DNA from: Sphingobacterium olei
GTDB lineage: Bacteria; Bacteroidota; Bacteroidia; Sphingobacteriales; Sphingobacteriaceae
NCBI RefSeq assembly: GCF_005048855.1
Contig: NZ_SUME01000001.1
Span: 930,001-994,000 of the forward strand
Direction: 5' to 3'
Length of the DNA: 64,000 nucleotides
Every line of letters starts with the position of its first letter. The first letter of the stretch is position 1. Below the pieces are notes generated by a model. It was not told where the DNA came from and searched no databases. It saw only the letters and a program-made list of their open reading frames with translations. Shown here piece after piece: positions 42,978-51,535 of the stretch. The translations under genes and the position numbers were made by a program.

Positions 42978-43184
42978 TTAAATGATTTCAACTTGCCTAC
43001 CTTCGAATTCGATCACATCTCCGCGACGGACCTTCAGTCTTTTTCGAAAATCAACTTCTCCATTATACTTTACAAGCCCTTCTTCCACCATGCGTTGAGC
43101 CATTCCTCCGTGTTCTACCCAATTGAGCGCTTTTAATAATTGAATCAGCGGAATAAATTCCCCTTCTAATGTAAACGTTTGCAT
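42978..43184 (-). CDS. Small S4 RNA-binding domain protein
   Basis: 68 residues from the ATG at 43184; a TTG two codons earlier is less likely. It is a free-standing S4 domain: FIPLIQLLKALNWVEHGGMAQRMVEEGLVKYNGEVDFRKRLKVRRGDVIEFEG-type (about 8-60) with the basic KRLKVRRGD surface. Such YaaA/YbcJ-like proteins bind RNA, probably rRNA or stalled ribosomal complexes. It lies 31 bases upstream of aroB on the same strand. Confidence 0.82.
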   Translation of the reverse strand: MQTFTLEGEFIPLIQLLKALNWVEHGGMAQRMVEEGLVKYNGEVDFRKRLKVRRGDVIEFEGRQVEII

Positions 43185-43249
43185 AGACAAAAGTACACTT
43201 ATATCGTATAAAAAATGCTTTTTTAAGAAATATTAAGATGATAAATCCA

Positions 43250-43257
43250 TACTTTTG
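43250..43257 (+). promoter_or_regulatory. -7 promoter box before the proline dehydrogenase gene
   Basis: TACTTTTG fits TAnnTTTG; the start codon follows at 43278. No clear -33 element. Confidence 0.5.
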
Positions 43258-43277
43258 CAAAATAATCTATACTCATA

Positions 43278-44471
43278 ATGATAGCGCAAGAAAACAAGGC
43301 GAAACTGAATTTCGATAATACCGAAATCGCTTTTAAAAATAAGAGTGATAAAGATTTAGAAAGAGCATACTGGCTTTTTAAAATGGTCGCCAATAGTACG
43401 CTTATAAAAATAGGAACACCAATAACAAATTTTTCTTTGCGTATCGGTCTTCCTATTCAAGGAATTATCCGAAATACAATTTATAAACAATTTTGTGGAG
43501 GTGAAACTATTCGCGGTTGTGCAGATTCAATCCAGGAATTGGGAAAAGGAAATGTAACGACAATTCTAGATTATTCTGTAGAGGGTGAAGAATCAGAAGA
43601 AAATTTTGATGCAACCTGTCAGGAAATTTTATCAACAGTAGCGTATGCTAAACAAAATCCACTGATATCATTTTGCGTATTCAAGCCAACAGGTGTAGGA
43701 AGATTTGATTTATTAGCAAAAATAGATGCTAAAGAGACATTAAATTTGGAAGAAACTGCTGAATATAGACGATTATTAAATAGATGCGATCAAATATGTA
43801 AAGCTTGTTATGAAGCTGGTATTCGGGTATTAATAGATGCAGAGCATTCCTGGATACAAGATACCATCGACGATATCGCACGCGATATGATGGAAAAATA
43901 CAATAAACAAAATGCCATCGTATACAACACATACCAATTGTATAGACACGACAAACTTGCATCGCTGAAAGCTGATTTTGCATATGCTGAGGTACAAAAT
44001 TTTCATATTGGAGCCAAAATAGTACGAGGAGCTTATATGGAAATCGAAAGAGAACGTGCCACAGAAAAAGAGTACCCTTCTCCTATTCAACCAACAAAAG
44101 AAGCGAGTGATATAGATTATAACCAAGCAATCCTATTCTGCCTTGATCATATTGATCGTATAGGATTAATGGCCGGCACACATAACGATGCGAGCTGTTT
44201 GCTATTAGCCGAAGAAATGGATAAACGTCATATCCCTCATAATCATCCCAATGTGTTTTTTGCCCAATTGTTGGGTATGTCCGATAATCTATCTTTTAAT
44301 TTAGGGGCATCAAATTATAATGTCGCAAAATATATGCCTTATGGACCGGTGAAATCCGTAATGCCTTATTTATTTAGGAGAGCACAGGAAAATTCATCTG
44401 CCAAAGGTCAAACTGGTAGAGAACTTAGCTTGATTATAAAAGAAAAGAAACGCCGTAGTACAACGAAATAA
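43278..44471 (+). CDS. Proline dehydrogenase
   Basis: 397 residues of the monofunctional FAD-dependent proline dehydrogenase (PutA N-terminal-like beta/alpha barrel). Motifs: VLIDAEHSWIQDTIDDIARDM near 180, the strand YNTYQLYRHDKL near 210, AKIVRGAYMEIERE near 240, and AGTHNDASC near 298; the end QENSSAKGQTGRELSLI carries the substrate-side arginine-containing helix. It oxidises proline to pyrroline-5-carboxylate at the membrane surface. No P5C dehydrogenase is adjacent. Confidence 0.92.
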   Translation: MIAQENKAKLNFDNTEIAFKNKSDKDLERAYWLFKMVANSTLIKIGTPITNFSLRIGLPIQGIIRNTIYKQFCGGETIRGCADSIQELGKGNVTTILDYSVEGEESEENFDATCQEILSTVAYAKQNPLISFCVFKPTGVGRFDLLAKIDAKETLNLEETAEYRRLLNRCDQICKACYEAGIRVLIDAEHSWIQDTIDDIARDMMEKYNKQNAIVYNTYQLYRHDKLASLKADFAYAEVQNFHIGAKIVRGAYMEIERERATEKEYPSPIQPTKEASDIDYNQAILFCLDHIDRIGLMAGTHNDASCLLLAEEMDKRHIPHNHPNVFFAQLLGMSDNLSFNLGASNYNVAKYMPYGPVKSVMPYLFRRAQENSSAKGQTGRELSLIIKEKKRRSTTK

Positions 44472-44489
44472 CATTTACCAGGTGGGTGG

Positions 44490-44577
44490 AGACTGCCGCG
44501 TCGTGCCTCCTCGCAGTGACGTGTTAGTATTAACGGTAGCGTCATTGCGAGCCCGAGAAGCGAGGGCGCGGCAATCT
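44490..44577. repeat. GC-rich REP/palindromic dispersed-type repeat
   Basis: The 88 bases contrast in base content with the flanks. The left part AGACTGCCGCG (44490-44500) pairs imperfectly with CGCGGCAATCT (44567-44577), and TCGCAGTGACG (44511-44521) pairs with CGTCATTGCGA (44540-44550), giving two nested stems. This 'CGTCATTGCGAG...GCGGCAATCT' pattern is a well-known intergenic repeat in many Bacteroidota and other genomes (established knowledge). It fills most of the gap between proline dehydrogenase and the HAD gene. A RAYT transposase is not in the window. Confidence 0.8.
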
Positions 44578-44614
44578 TAAGGTTTAGAGGCATTGACACA
44601 AAAAATAGTATTAC

Positions 44615-45226
44615 ATGACACACCAGGAAATAGAAAAGTACAATACCCTAAAAAAAATCGTTGAACCCTATGAAGCACTCTTATTTGATGTAGATGGCAC
44701 ATTAGCGGATAATATAGATGCCCATAAGGCGTCCTATGTCGCTGCAGCACTTGAATACGGACTTATTCTTGATCCGGATTTAATTGATGAAACGGCAGGA
44801 TGGCCGACTATAGCTGTCGCAAAAGAAATATCAGTTCGGTATGGTGTAGATTTTGACTTTGCTGTATTTGCCAAGAGAAAATCGGCCATTTTCATCGAAA
44901 GATACGTTTCAAAAACTAAACCGATTGAGTTTGTTCGCCAAATATTATTGGATTTTGAGCATACTAAAAAAATTGGAATAGTATCCGGGGGAACGCGTAG
45001 CACATTAGCGATTACGTTAGATGTAATTGATGTAGTCGGTCGATATGAAACTTTAGTATGTGCAGGTGATACCTCTTTGGGGAAACCCTCCCATCAACCT
45101 TTTACCCTCACAGCACAAAATCTAGGTATAGCACCCGAAAACTGTATCGTCTTGGAAGACGGTGATCCTGGAGTACAGGGTGCTATCGCCGCAGGAATGA
45201 GCTGGGTCCGAATCGATCAAATTTAA
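44615..45226 (+). CDS. HAD-superfamily phosphatase or phosphoglucomutase-like protein
   Basis: 203 residues with motif I LLFDVDGTLADN (18-29), motif II GIVSGGTRSTL near 118, and motif III/IV GKPSHQPF and VLEDGDPGVQGA near 180-191. This belongs to the beta-phosphoglucomutase/GPH group of HAD hydrolases, with a helical cap inserted between motifs I and II. Substrate is not deducible. Its end overlaps the convergent barrel-protein gene by 4 bases. Confidence 0.87.
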   Translation: MTHQEIEKYNTLKKIVEPYEALLFDVDGTLADNIDAHKASYVAAALEYGLILDPDLIDETAGWPTIAVAKEISVRYGVDFDFAVFAKRKSAIFIERYVSKTKPIEFVRQILLDFEHTKKIGIVSGGTRSTLAITLDVIDVVGRYETLVCAGDTSLGKPSHQPFTLTAQNLGIAPENCIVLEDGDPGVQGAIAAGMSWVRIDQI

Positions 45227-46545
45227 AACGTTGTCATTAATCGGATTCCACCATTGGTGTAGTCCATATCCGCACGACGGTATTCGCCAACCGGAATTTT
45301 GAAATATGGTTCTACAGAGACACCAAATTTGTTGCCGATATTTACTTTCTTGCCGACAGACATAATCACAAACCCATTAAAACCGTTGGAATTCACATTC
45401 GTTTCAGCAGATTTGACGGTGCGTGTCACCGCTTGTGTACTTTTGGAAATCTGTTCTCTATTTTCCGGATAACCATTAGCAAATGTCTCGTTATTAATAT
45501 TTTCTACATAATGCGCACTACGTTCCTGATTCAAGATAGCAGAATAAGAAACGCCCGCGGCTGCATATAAAGAAGTATTAAAATTATATTTCAATTCCAC
45601 TGGAATATCTAAAGATTGGACTTTTCCGGTGACGGCATTCACATTAGGAAGAACCACGCTTCTTTGTAAACTGGATTGACTCGCTCCGGCTAATGAATTC
45701 TTCTCTTCACTTACTGCAACGGTTTCCGCACTACTTTCAACAGTAGGATTTTTTAAAACCCCCATTTCATACGTATTATAAGATGCTCCCGTACGAAGAC
45801 TTATCTTTTTATTTAAGTTATAGGCCACCAACAAACCTCCACCTACATTCATTTTATCCGCAGTAGAATTTGGAGAGACAAATAATCCCAAATCAAATCT
45901 TTCGTTGAGTCGCATGAAAGATTGATTAGGTCTGTTCTCAACTTCCTTTAAACTTAGATTTATGAGTGGAGCGGACGACGATACTAATATCATATTATCT
46001 GTAGGTACAGAACTACTCGAACTAAATTCTTTGCTATTATATGAAATCGACTTTATGTTCAAATCTGTATTCGGTAAATGTTTATAATCGATTCCATCGA
46101 TTATATTTTCAATCCGTTCTTCATACTGCTGAGGGATATAAACTAGTTTATTATTACCCTCAAAGCCATCCGGCTCCGATAGACTATATGCGTTGTCTCT
46201 ATAAGTTTGTGTGGTATTTTCTAAATTACCTAATGCCTCTTTTGGTGTTGACGTTGTATTATTTGTAAGCGGGATGTCCGTAAGATTATTATCCTGCTGC
46301 ATTGCAACTGTATTAATCGTGTCTACTGCAACGGGGGGGGCAGTTCTCAACCATAAGACAGCACCAATGCCCAGTATAATAAGTGCAGCAGCAGCACTTA
46401 ACCGATAGTACACGCTCATTTTTGAAACCGACGTGAGTTGTTGGTTGCTTTGAAATTTCTCCCAAGCCCCCTCTTTGTAATCGTAATCCCTTTGGGATCG
46501 TAAACGATTTACAATTTCATCTATTATATCTTTATTTTCTTTCAT
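45223..46545 (-). CDS. Membrane protein with C-terminal outer-membrane-barrel-like domain, probable partner of the sigma factor
   Basis: 440 residues. A 45-residue charged start (MKENKDIIDEIVNRLRSQRDYDYKEGAWEKFQ) precedes one membrane helix (about 48-66, LSAAAALIILGIGAVLWL), a long disordered periplasmic stretch, and a C-terminal region (about 215-440) with alternating strands resembling small outer-membrane beta-barrels (SLRTGASYNTY, IPVELKYNFNTSLYAAAGVSYS). It lies 12 bases downstream of the ECF sigma gene, a place usual for anti-sigma factors; the cytoplasmic start could bind sigma. An inner-membrane helix joined to a barrel-like domain is odd and is discussed in the findings. Confidence 0.7.
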   Translation of the reverse strand: MKENKDIIDEIVNRLRSQRDYDYKEGAWEKFQSNQQLTSVSKMSVYYRLSAAAALIILGIGAVLWLRTAPPVAVDTINTVAMQQDNNLTDIPLTNNTTSTPKEALGNLENTTQTYRDNAYSLSEPDGFEGNNKLVYIPQQYEERIENIIDGIDYKHLPNTDLNIKSISYNSKEFSSSSSVPTDNMILVSSSAPLINLSLKEVENRPNQSFMRLNERFDLGLFVSPNSTADKMNVGGGLLVAYNLNKKISLRTGASYNTYEMGVLKNPTVESSAETVAVSEEKNSLAGASQSSLQRSVVLPNVNAVTGKVQSLDIPVELKYNFNTSLYAAAGVSYSAILNQERSAHYVENINNETFANGYPENREQISKSTQAVTRTVKSAETNVNSNGFNGFVIMSVGKKVNIGNKFGVSVEPYFKIPVGEYRRADMDYTNGGIRLMTTF

Positions 46546-46557
46546 TCTATTATTATA

Positions 46558-47172
46558 TTAAGAATGATGTATATTTTGTAATTCACTCACTTGATCCATG
46601 TATAGTTTTCGTAATTTGCTTTTCGCACGAGTCAAATAAGTCCGGGAAGTACTTTCCGGGACATTGAGTAATTTCCCGATCTCTTCATGCGAATAACCTT
46701 CTATTTCATATAAATTGAAAATAGAACGTTGAATTTCGGGCAGTTCGTAAAGTAGCTTCAGTATGTCTTGTTCTTCGAGTTTAGTAGACACCATTACAGC
46801 ATGATGGACCAGCTCTTTATCAGAAACGTCATCTATAGACTCTATTTCTTTTTTTGCTCTCAACTTATCGATTGAGGTATTTACAGTAATTCGGGCTATC
46901 CAAGCTTTAAATGTTTTTTCCAAAACCTCCTCCTCTTCATGAAAACTAAAAGCATTTAACTTTCTGAAGACTTTCACAAAAGACTCATTTACTATATCTT
47001 CCGCGTCCATTTCTTCTTGTATATATCGGAGGGCCACGGCCATCAAATAACCGTAAAACTTTTTATAAATAAAAGATTTGCTCCGTTCTGTATCCGACAC
47101 AACGCACTCCTCCAAGGCCTTCTTTAAAGACAACGGTGTGTTTTTTTTCAAGTATTTTGGCAAAATCTTCAC
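46558..47172 (-). CDS. ECF-type RNA polymerase sigma factor
   Basis: 204 residues. Region 2 (about 28-98) includes the DAEDIVNESFVKVFRKL motif, and region 4 (about 140-190) has LPEIQRSIFNLYEIEGYSHEEIGKLLNVPESTSRTYLTRAKSKLRK, a classic sigma-70 region 4.2 helix-turn-helix. There is no region 3 between them, hence an extracytoplasmic-function sigma. It is co-transcribed with the barrel-containing membrane protein (12-base gap). Target genes cannot be told. Confidence 0.92.
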   Translation of the reverse strand: MKILPKYLKKNTPLSLKKALEECVVSDTERSKSFIYKKFYGYLMAVALRYIQEEMDAEDIVNESFVKVFRKLNAFSFHEEEEVLEKTFKAWIARITVNTSIDKLRAKKEIESIDDVSDKELVHHAVMVSTKLEEQDILKLLYELPEIQRSIFNLYEIEGYSHEEIGKLLNVPESTSRTYLTRAKSKLRKLYMDQVSELQNIHHS

Positions 47173-47518
47173 TCGGGTATTATCCGTTCATTGATTTAAG
47201 TTAAGCAATTTATGCTCAATAGCCGAAATTATCACCATACAATCTATAATATTTTTCAGAAAACGAGTTTGTTTGCCGTTTTGCTACACACGTCTAATCA
47301 TTTTTGTTATTATTTTAGGTGATAATAATCATCTTATTTATCTCTCATTTTTTGTATTTTTAGCTAAAATAAAACCTTGAGCCATGAAACCATCAAGATT
47401 TTTCAAACCCCGTTAGTACCCATGAGTATGAACAAGTATTCATCGAACACGAATAAATCACATAGTGGAATAAATAAAATCATGATAGCTTCATCACCTT
47501 TAAAACAATTTTATACAG
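47173..47518. other. 346-base non-coding gap upstream of sigma factor and uspA
   Basis: No gene of normal size is seen. It must contain the divergent promoters of the sigma factor gene (minus) and uspA (plus). A possible 10-codon leader frame MKPSRFFKPR runs from 47384 to 47416 on the plus strand, but nothing confirms that it is translated. The near-palindrome GGTGATAATAATCATC at about 47319-47334 could be an operator. Confidence 0.4.
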
Positions 47519-48367
47519 ATGAAAAATATATTATTTTCAACGGACTTTTCTGACGGAGCCAACAATGCCTTTCTATATGCATTGCAATTAGCTAATCAAT
47601 TGGACACCAAATTGTATGTCTTATATTCCTATATTTCTCCAGTATTATCTGCCACACATGCCGGTCAACCTGAATTATTAGGACAGGTGTATGAACAAAT
47701 TGAATTAACAAAATTTGATTATTATAAAAAGCAAATTCCGCAATTACATGACCTGGCACAAGAACATAATTTAGATCACTCCAAAATGGTTTTTTTGTTT
47801 GAGGAGGGGACTGTAGTAGCGGCTGTAAAGAAATCAGTACAGCAAGAAAATATTGCACTAGTCGTTATGGGAACACATGGTGCAAGCGGCTTTAGAAAAG
47901 AATTTATTGGATCGAATACGGTCAATGTAATTCGAAACATCAAAACCCCGGTATTGGCTGTTCCCGCAAAAGCGGCCTATTCAGCCATACAGAAAGTTGC
48001 CTTTACTACCCTATTTAGAGAAAAAGACCAAACCGCATTAAAGGAGATTCTTGATTTAGCCAAAATAGTAAATGCCACTGTTTATTGTACAAATGTAATT
48101 ACAGATAACTCAGATCCCGCAGACGCCTTATTTTACGGAGAATCCTGGAGCAAATTATTTCCCGATCGTAAATTAGAATTTACATTTTTAAAAAATGAAG
48201 ATACGGTAGAAAATACAATCAACAGATTTATTAAAGAAAGTAATATTGATCTATTGGCAATTGTAAAAAGGAATCGCAGTTTCTTCGATCGATTGTTTTC
48301 ATCTAGTTTGAGTAATAATCTTACATTTCACGCTGAAATACCTATTTTAGTATTTCACGAAGAATAA
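47519..48367 (+). CDS. Tandem universal stress protein
   Basis: 282 residues made of two UspA domains. The first (1-146) opens with NILFSTDFSDGANNAFLYAL and has the ATP-type loop VVMGTHGASGFRKEFIGSNTVNVIRN near 118; the second (about 158-282) starts with KVAFTTLFREKDQTALKEIL and is more divergent, with only VKRNRSFFDRLFSSSLSNNL at the loop. Bacteroidota often carry such double proteins near the oxygen or nutrient-stress genes. The last A of its stop is the first base of the next gene. Confidence 0.9.
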   Translation: MKNILFSTDFSDGANNAFLYALQLANQLDTKLYVLYSYISPVLSATHAGQPELLGQVYEQIELTKFDYYKKQIPQLHDLAQEHNLDHSKMVFLFEEGTVVAAVKKSVQQENIALVVMGTHGASGFRKEFIGSNTVNVIRNIKTPVLAVPAKAAYSAIQKVAFTTLFREKDQTALKEILDLAKIVNATVYCTNVITDNSDPADALFYGESWSKLFPDRKLEFTFLKNEDTVENTINRFIKESNIDLLAIVKRNRSFFDRLFSSSLSNNLTFHAEIPILVFHEE

Positions 48368-48609
48368 TGCACATGGATCATATCATTAAAAAACTTGAAA
48401 AGACGAATAACATCAATGATGTCACCAAGAAGTTTACGCTTATCGTGGATGAGCATCAGGTTGTTCACGGTGCACTCTTCTTTATTTCCATAGAGAACAG
48501 GGATTATAAGGTAATGATACCGGCACCTTTTCACGAAGTTTTGATTGCCAATGACCCACCGACGTACAAGAAAATCTTAAATCACAAAGAAGCACTTTTA
48601 CTTAAATAA
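48367..48609 (+). CDS. Small hypothetical protein downstream of uspA
   Basis: 80 residues (78 from the second ATG at 48373). No family recognised; the composition is ordinary soluble protein with a KFTLIVDEHQVVHGALFFI strand pair and no membrane helix. It overlaps the uspA stop by one base, so translational coupling with the universal stress protein is likely. A role in stress response is inferred from this position only. Confidence 0.7.
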   Translation: MHMDHIIKKLEKTNNINDVTKKFTLIVDEHQVVHGALFFISIENRDYKVMIPAPFHEVLIANDPPTYKKILNHKEALLLK

Positions 48610-48612
48610 AAC

Positions 48613-49359
48613 ATGAATAAAAATCTAAAAATCTTATTACTATCTATTTTTACGTTTGTATTATTTTCTGCTTATAAGCAGGATCAAAAAATTACGATAT
48701 ATCTCGTCGGCGATTCTACAATGGCCGATAAAGATAGTACTAAATACCCTGAAACCGGTTGGGGAACACCTTTTAAATGGTTTTTCTCTAAAAACATTCA
48801 CGTCGAAAATCATGCTAGAAACGGAAAAAGCACCAAATCGTTTCTTAACGAAGGTAGATGGAGTAAAATAAAGGAAACTCTCAAAGAAGGAGACTACGTT
48901 TTTATCCAATTCGGACATAATGACGAAATACCAACTAAAAAATCCGCTACAACCCCTGAAGAATTTAAAGTGAATCTATCCCGATATATCAATGAAACCC
49001 GTCAAGCAAAAGCAACACCTGTACTTTTAACATCGGTAGCTAGACGCAGTTTCGAAAATGACATTTTAATTGATACGCACGCGGAATATGCCAGTATTAC
49101 CAAAGAAGTCGCTAGAACTACCAATACATCGCTTATAGATGTTTCACAATCAAGTATGCAGCTTTTGAGCCAATTAGGTCCTGAAAGATCCAAAGACCTA
49201 TTTTTACAGTTGGCCCCCTTACAAAACCCTAATTATCCGAAGGGTGTAATTGACAATACGCATTTTAATGAATTTGGGGCTAGAAGAATAGCAGAACTAA
49301 TCGTAAACGAACTAAAGACATTAGACATTCCATTAAAAGATTTTATCGGATATAAATGA
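48613..49359 (+). CDS. Secreted SGNH/GDSL esterase, rhamnogalacturonan acetylesterase-like (CE12 type)
   Basis: 248 residues with an N-terminal hydrophobic export segment (about 5-20). The four SGNH blocks are all present: VGDST with nucleophile Ser35, the Gly of RNGKSTKSF, GHND near 99-102 with Asn101, and DNTH with Asp214 and His217. Family members remove acetyl groups from rhamnogalacturonan, which fits the pectin-type GH105 enzyme and arabinose operon elsewhere in the window. Co-transcription with the uspA genes is suggested by a 3-base gap, but a link in function is not evident. Confidence 0.85.
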   Translation: MNKNLKILLLSIFTFVLFSAYKQDQKITIYLVGDSTMADKDSTKYPETGWGTPFKWFFSKNIHVENHARNGKSTKSFLNEGRWSKIKETLKEGDYVFIQFGHNDEIPTKKSATTPEEFKVNLSRYINETRQAKATPVLLTSVARRSFENDILIDTHAEYASITKEVARTTNTSLIDVSQSSMQLLSQLGPERSKDLFLQLAPLQNPNYPKGVIDNTHFNEFGARRIAELIVNELKTLDIPLKDFIGYK

Positions 49360-49553
49360 TAACGTATCCCCTTTAGAAGTTTTTTTAGCTTTTTTGGCAA
49401 ATCCTGTAATACGTGATTTGCTTAATTTGTAAACAACATCGGCTCTATTTTGTTTACGGTATAGAAATTGACAACGTAATTCTTTTATTACTAATAATTA
49501 CAGTTTAGAAAAATATGTATTTTAGTAGAAAATCAACTCATATATCAACAAAA
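49360..49553 (+). promoter_or_regulatory. Promoter region of the sugar dehydrogenase gene with an inverted repeat
   Basis: GTAAACAA (49429-49436) and TTGTTTAC (49450-49457) form an 8-bp inverted repeat with a 13-base spacer, a possible operator. No exact TAnnTTTG box was found nearby. A weak in-frame start at 49515 in this region is not used. Confidence 0.45.
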
Positions 49554-50795
49554 ATGAACAAACTATTAACAGCTTTATTTTTATCAACCTCTGTTACGGT
49601 TCTCTCTTGCGGCAATGGAAGTGAAGCACAAGGAAACCATGCTGATACAGCGCTTGCCGATAGTATTTATCCATCCGTTGAAAAAAACAAACCGAATACA
49701 AATTATCCACCAGCATTTGAAGGCCAAACACGCATCGCAGGAGTCAAAACTTCAACAGCTTTCGAAGGGAAGGTTATTGCCGAAGGTCTAAAATCACCAT
49801 GGGGTATTGCCATACTTCCTGACGGAAGATTCCTTATAACGGAAAAAGGAGGTGTTATGCGTATTGTATCATCTACAGGTGAAATTAGCGAAGGCATAAC
49901 GGGCATACCTAAAGTTGCCGCCTCTGGACAGGGCGGCTTATTGGGATTAACATTGGATCCGCAATTTGAAAGCAATCGAATGGTATATTGGGTGTTTTCT
50001 CAACCAGTCGATGGCGGAAGCTTAACTGCAGTAGCCAAAGGTAAATTATCAACAGACGAAAAATCCATCGAAGGCGCAACTGTAATTTACCAGGCAGGCC
50101 CCGCTCATAAAGGAAACTTACATTTTGGAGGACGTATTACGTTTGATAAAAATGGTCATCTTTTCGTTAGTACAGGAGAGCGTTCGGACAAAGAAACACG
50201 TCCGTTGGCTCAAAATCTAAATGCAGGATTAGGTAAAATACTACGTATCACAACAGATGGTAAGGCAGTAGAAGGCAATCCGTTTATTGGACAAGCAGAC
50301 GCTTTACCTGAAATATATTCCTACGGACATCGTAATGTGCAAGGGCTAGCATTTCACCCAGAGACAGGAGATCTATGGGAGACCGAATTTGGTCCACGAG
50401 GAGGTGATGAACTAAACCGTGTAGAAGTAGGTAAAAATTACGGCTGGCCTACAATTACTTATGGATTGGAGTATAGCGGTAAAGAAATTGGAACCCCTCC
50501 TATTCAACAACAAGATGGATTAGAGCAACCTGTTTATTACTGGGATCCTGTTTTATCGCCCAGTGGAATTGCTTTTTACACAGGCTCTGCAATCCCTGAA
50601 TGGAAAAATAATTTGTTCATCACCGGTCTAAGCAGTACGCATATTGCCCGCATGGTAATCAAAGACAACAAAGTAGTTGGTGAAGAGCGGTTACTTGACC
50701 GTGAAGGAGAACGCTTTAGAGACATCATTCAGGGTAAAGATGAAGCATTGTATAGCATTACAGACGCAGGTAAACTCTATCGCATTGGAAAATAA
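49554..50795 (+). CDS. Lipoprotein PQQ-dependent aldose sugar dehydrogenase
   Basis: 413 residues from the ATG at 49554, which gives a lipoprotein signal ending VLSC (Cys19); an earlier ATG at 49515 would bury it. The beta-propeller of the YliI/soluble PQQ glucose dehydrogenase family begins with LKSPWGIAILPDGRFLITEK, continues with GHRNVQGLAFHPETGDLWETEFGPRGGDELNRV and ends with DIIQGKDEALYSITDAGKLYRIG. It would oxidise aldoses in the periplasm; PQQ synthesis genes are not in the window, so cofactor supply is unknown. Confidence 0.88.
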   Translation: MNKLLTALFLSTSVTVLSCGNGSEAQGNHADTALADSIYPSVEKNKPNTNYPPAFEGQTRIAGVKTSTAFEGKVIAEGLKSPWGIAILPDGRFLITEKGGVMRIVSSTGEISEGITGIPKVAASGQGGLLGLTLDPQFESNRMVYWVFSQPVDGGSLTAVAKGKLSTDEKSIEGATVIYQAGPAHKGNLHFGGRITFDKNGHLFVSTGERSDKETRPLAQNLNAGLGKILRITTDGKAVEGNPFIGQADALPEIYSYGHRNVQGLAFHPETGDLWETEFGPRGGDELNRVEVGKNYGWPTITYGLEYSGKEIGTPPIQQQDGLEQPVYYWDPVLSPSGIAFYTGSAIPEWKNNLFITGLSSTHIARMVIKDNKVVGEERLLDREGERFRDIIQGKDEALYSITDAGKLYRIGK

Positions 50796-50834
50796 ATAAT
50801 TTGTTATCTGTAGCAGGATAAATAAATACTCTTG

Positions 50835-50864
50835 TCCAGCGCCCTAAATGGCGCTGGATTTTTT
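50835..50864 (+). terminator. Terminator after the sugar dehydrogenase gene
   Basis: 9-bp perfect G+C-rich arms (50835-50843, 50850-50858) with a 6-base loop and a run of six T directly after. A textbook Rho-independent terminator. Confidence 0.93.
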
Positions 50865-50983
50865 ATAAAGTTCACCTACCTGTCCCAAACTTCTTATTCT
50901 ATAATTTGTTATATATTATATAGACAAATAAAATTTCTCCCGTCTTCTTTAATACCGGGAGGTCAAAAACTAGAACAATTGAT

Positions 50984-51535
50984 ATGAATACGAAAACAGT
51001 AGGTATAGTAATAGGAAGTTTACGTAAAGATTCTTTTAATAAAAAAGTGGCGCATTTTCTGACTACCATCGCCCCAAAACACTTAACATTTCAAACGCTC
51101 GAGATTGGAGATTTACCGCTCTACAATCAGGATTTTGATGAAGAGGGAAGTCCTGAAAGTTATATCCGGCTCCGAAAAGAGATCAAAGCACTTGATGCCG
51201 TGCTATTCGTCACACCAGAATATAATCGTTCTGTACCCGGTGTATTAAAAAATGCGCTAGATGTAGCATCACGCCCTTACGGTCAGAATGCCTGGAAGGG
51301 AAAACCCGCAGCTGTAGTTAGTGTTTCGATCGGAAATATCAGTGGATTCGGAGCCAATCATCATCTTAGACAATCCCTCACATTTTTAGATATGCCGACC
51401 TTGCAGCAACCTGAAATGTATTTGGGAGACATCGCTAACAGTTTGGATGAACAAGGGAATTTTAACGATGCTAAAACTGTCGAACTTTTAACTTCATTTA
51501 TGAACACCTTTGCGGAATGGATAAATAAATTTTAA
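50984..51535 (+). CDS. NADPH-dependent FMN reductase
   Basis: 183 residues of the NADPH-dependent FMN reductase (chromate reductase/azoreductase-like) family. The flavin phosphate loop GSLRKDSFNKKVAHFL (12-27), and TPEYNRSVPGVLKNALDVASRP near 75-96 with the flavin-ring contact, are typical. It transfers electrons from NADPH to FMN or quinones. It converges with the DUF3810 gene, overlapping by 4 bases. Confidence 0.9.
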   Translation: MNTKTVGIVIGSLRKDSFNKKVAHFLTTIAPKHLTFQTLEIGDLPLYNQDFDEEGSPESYIRLRKEIKALDAVLFVTPEYNRSVPGVLKNALDVASRPYGQNAWKGKPAAVVSVSIGNISGFGANHHLRQSLTFLDMPTLQQPEMYLGDIANSLDEQGNFNDAKTVELLTSFMNTFAEWINKF

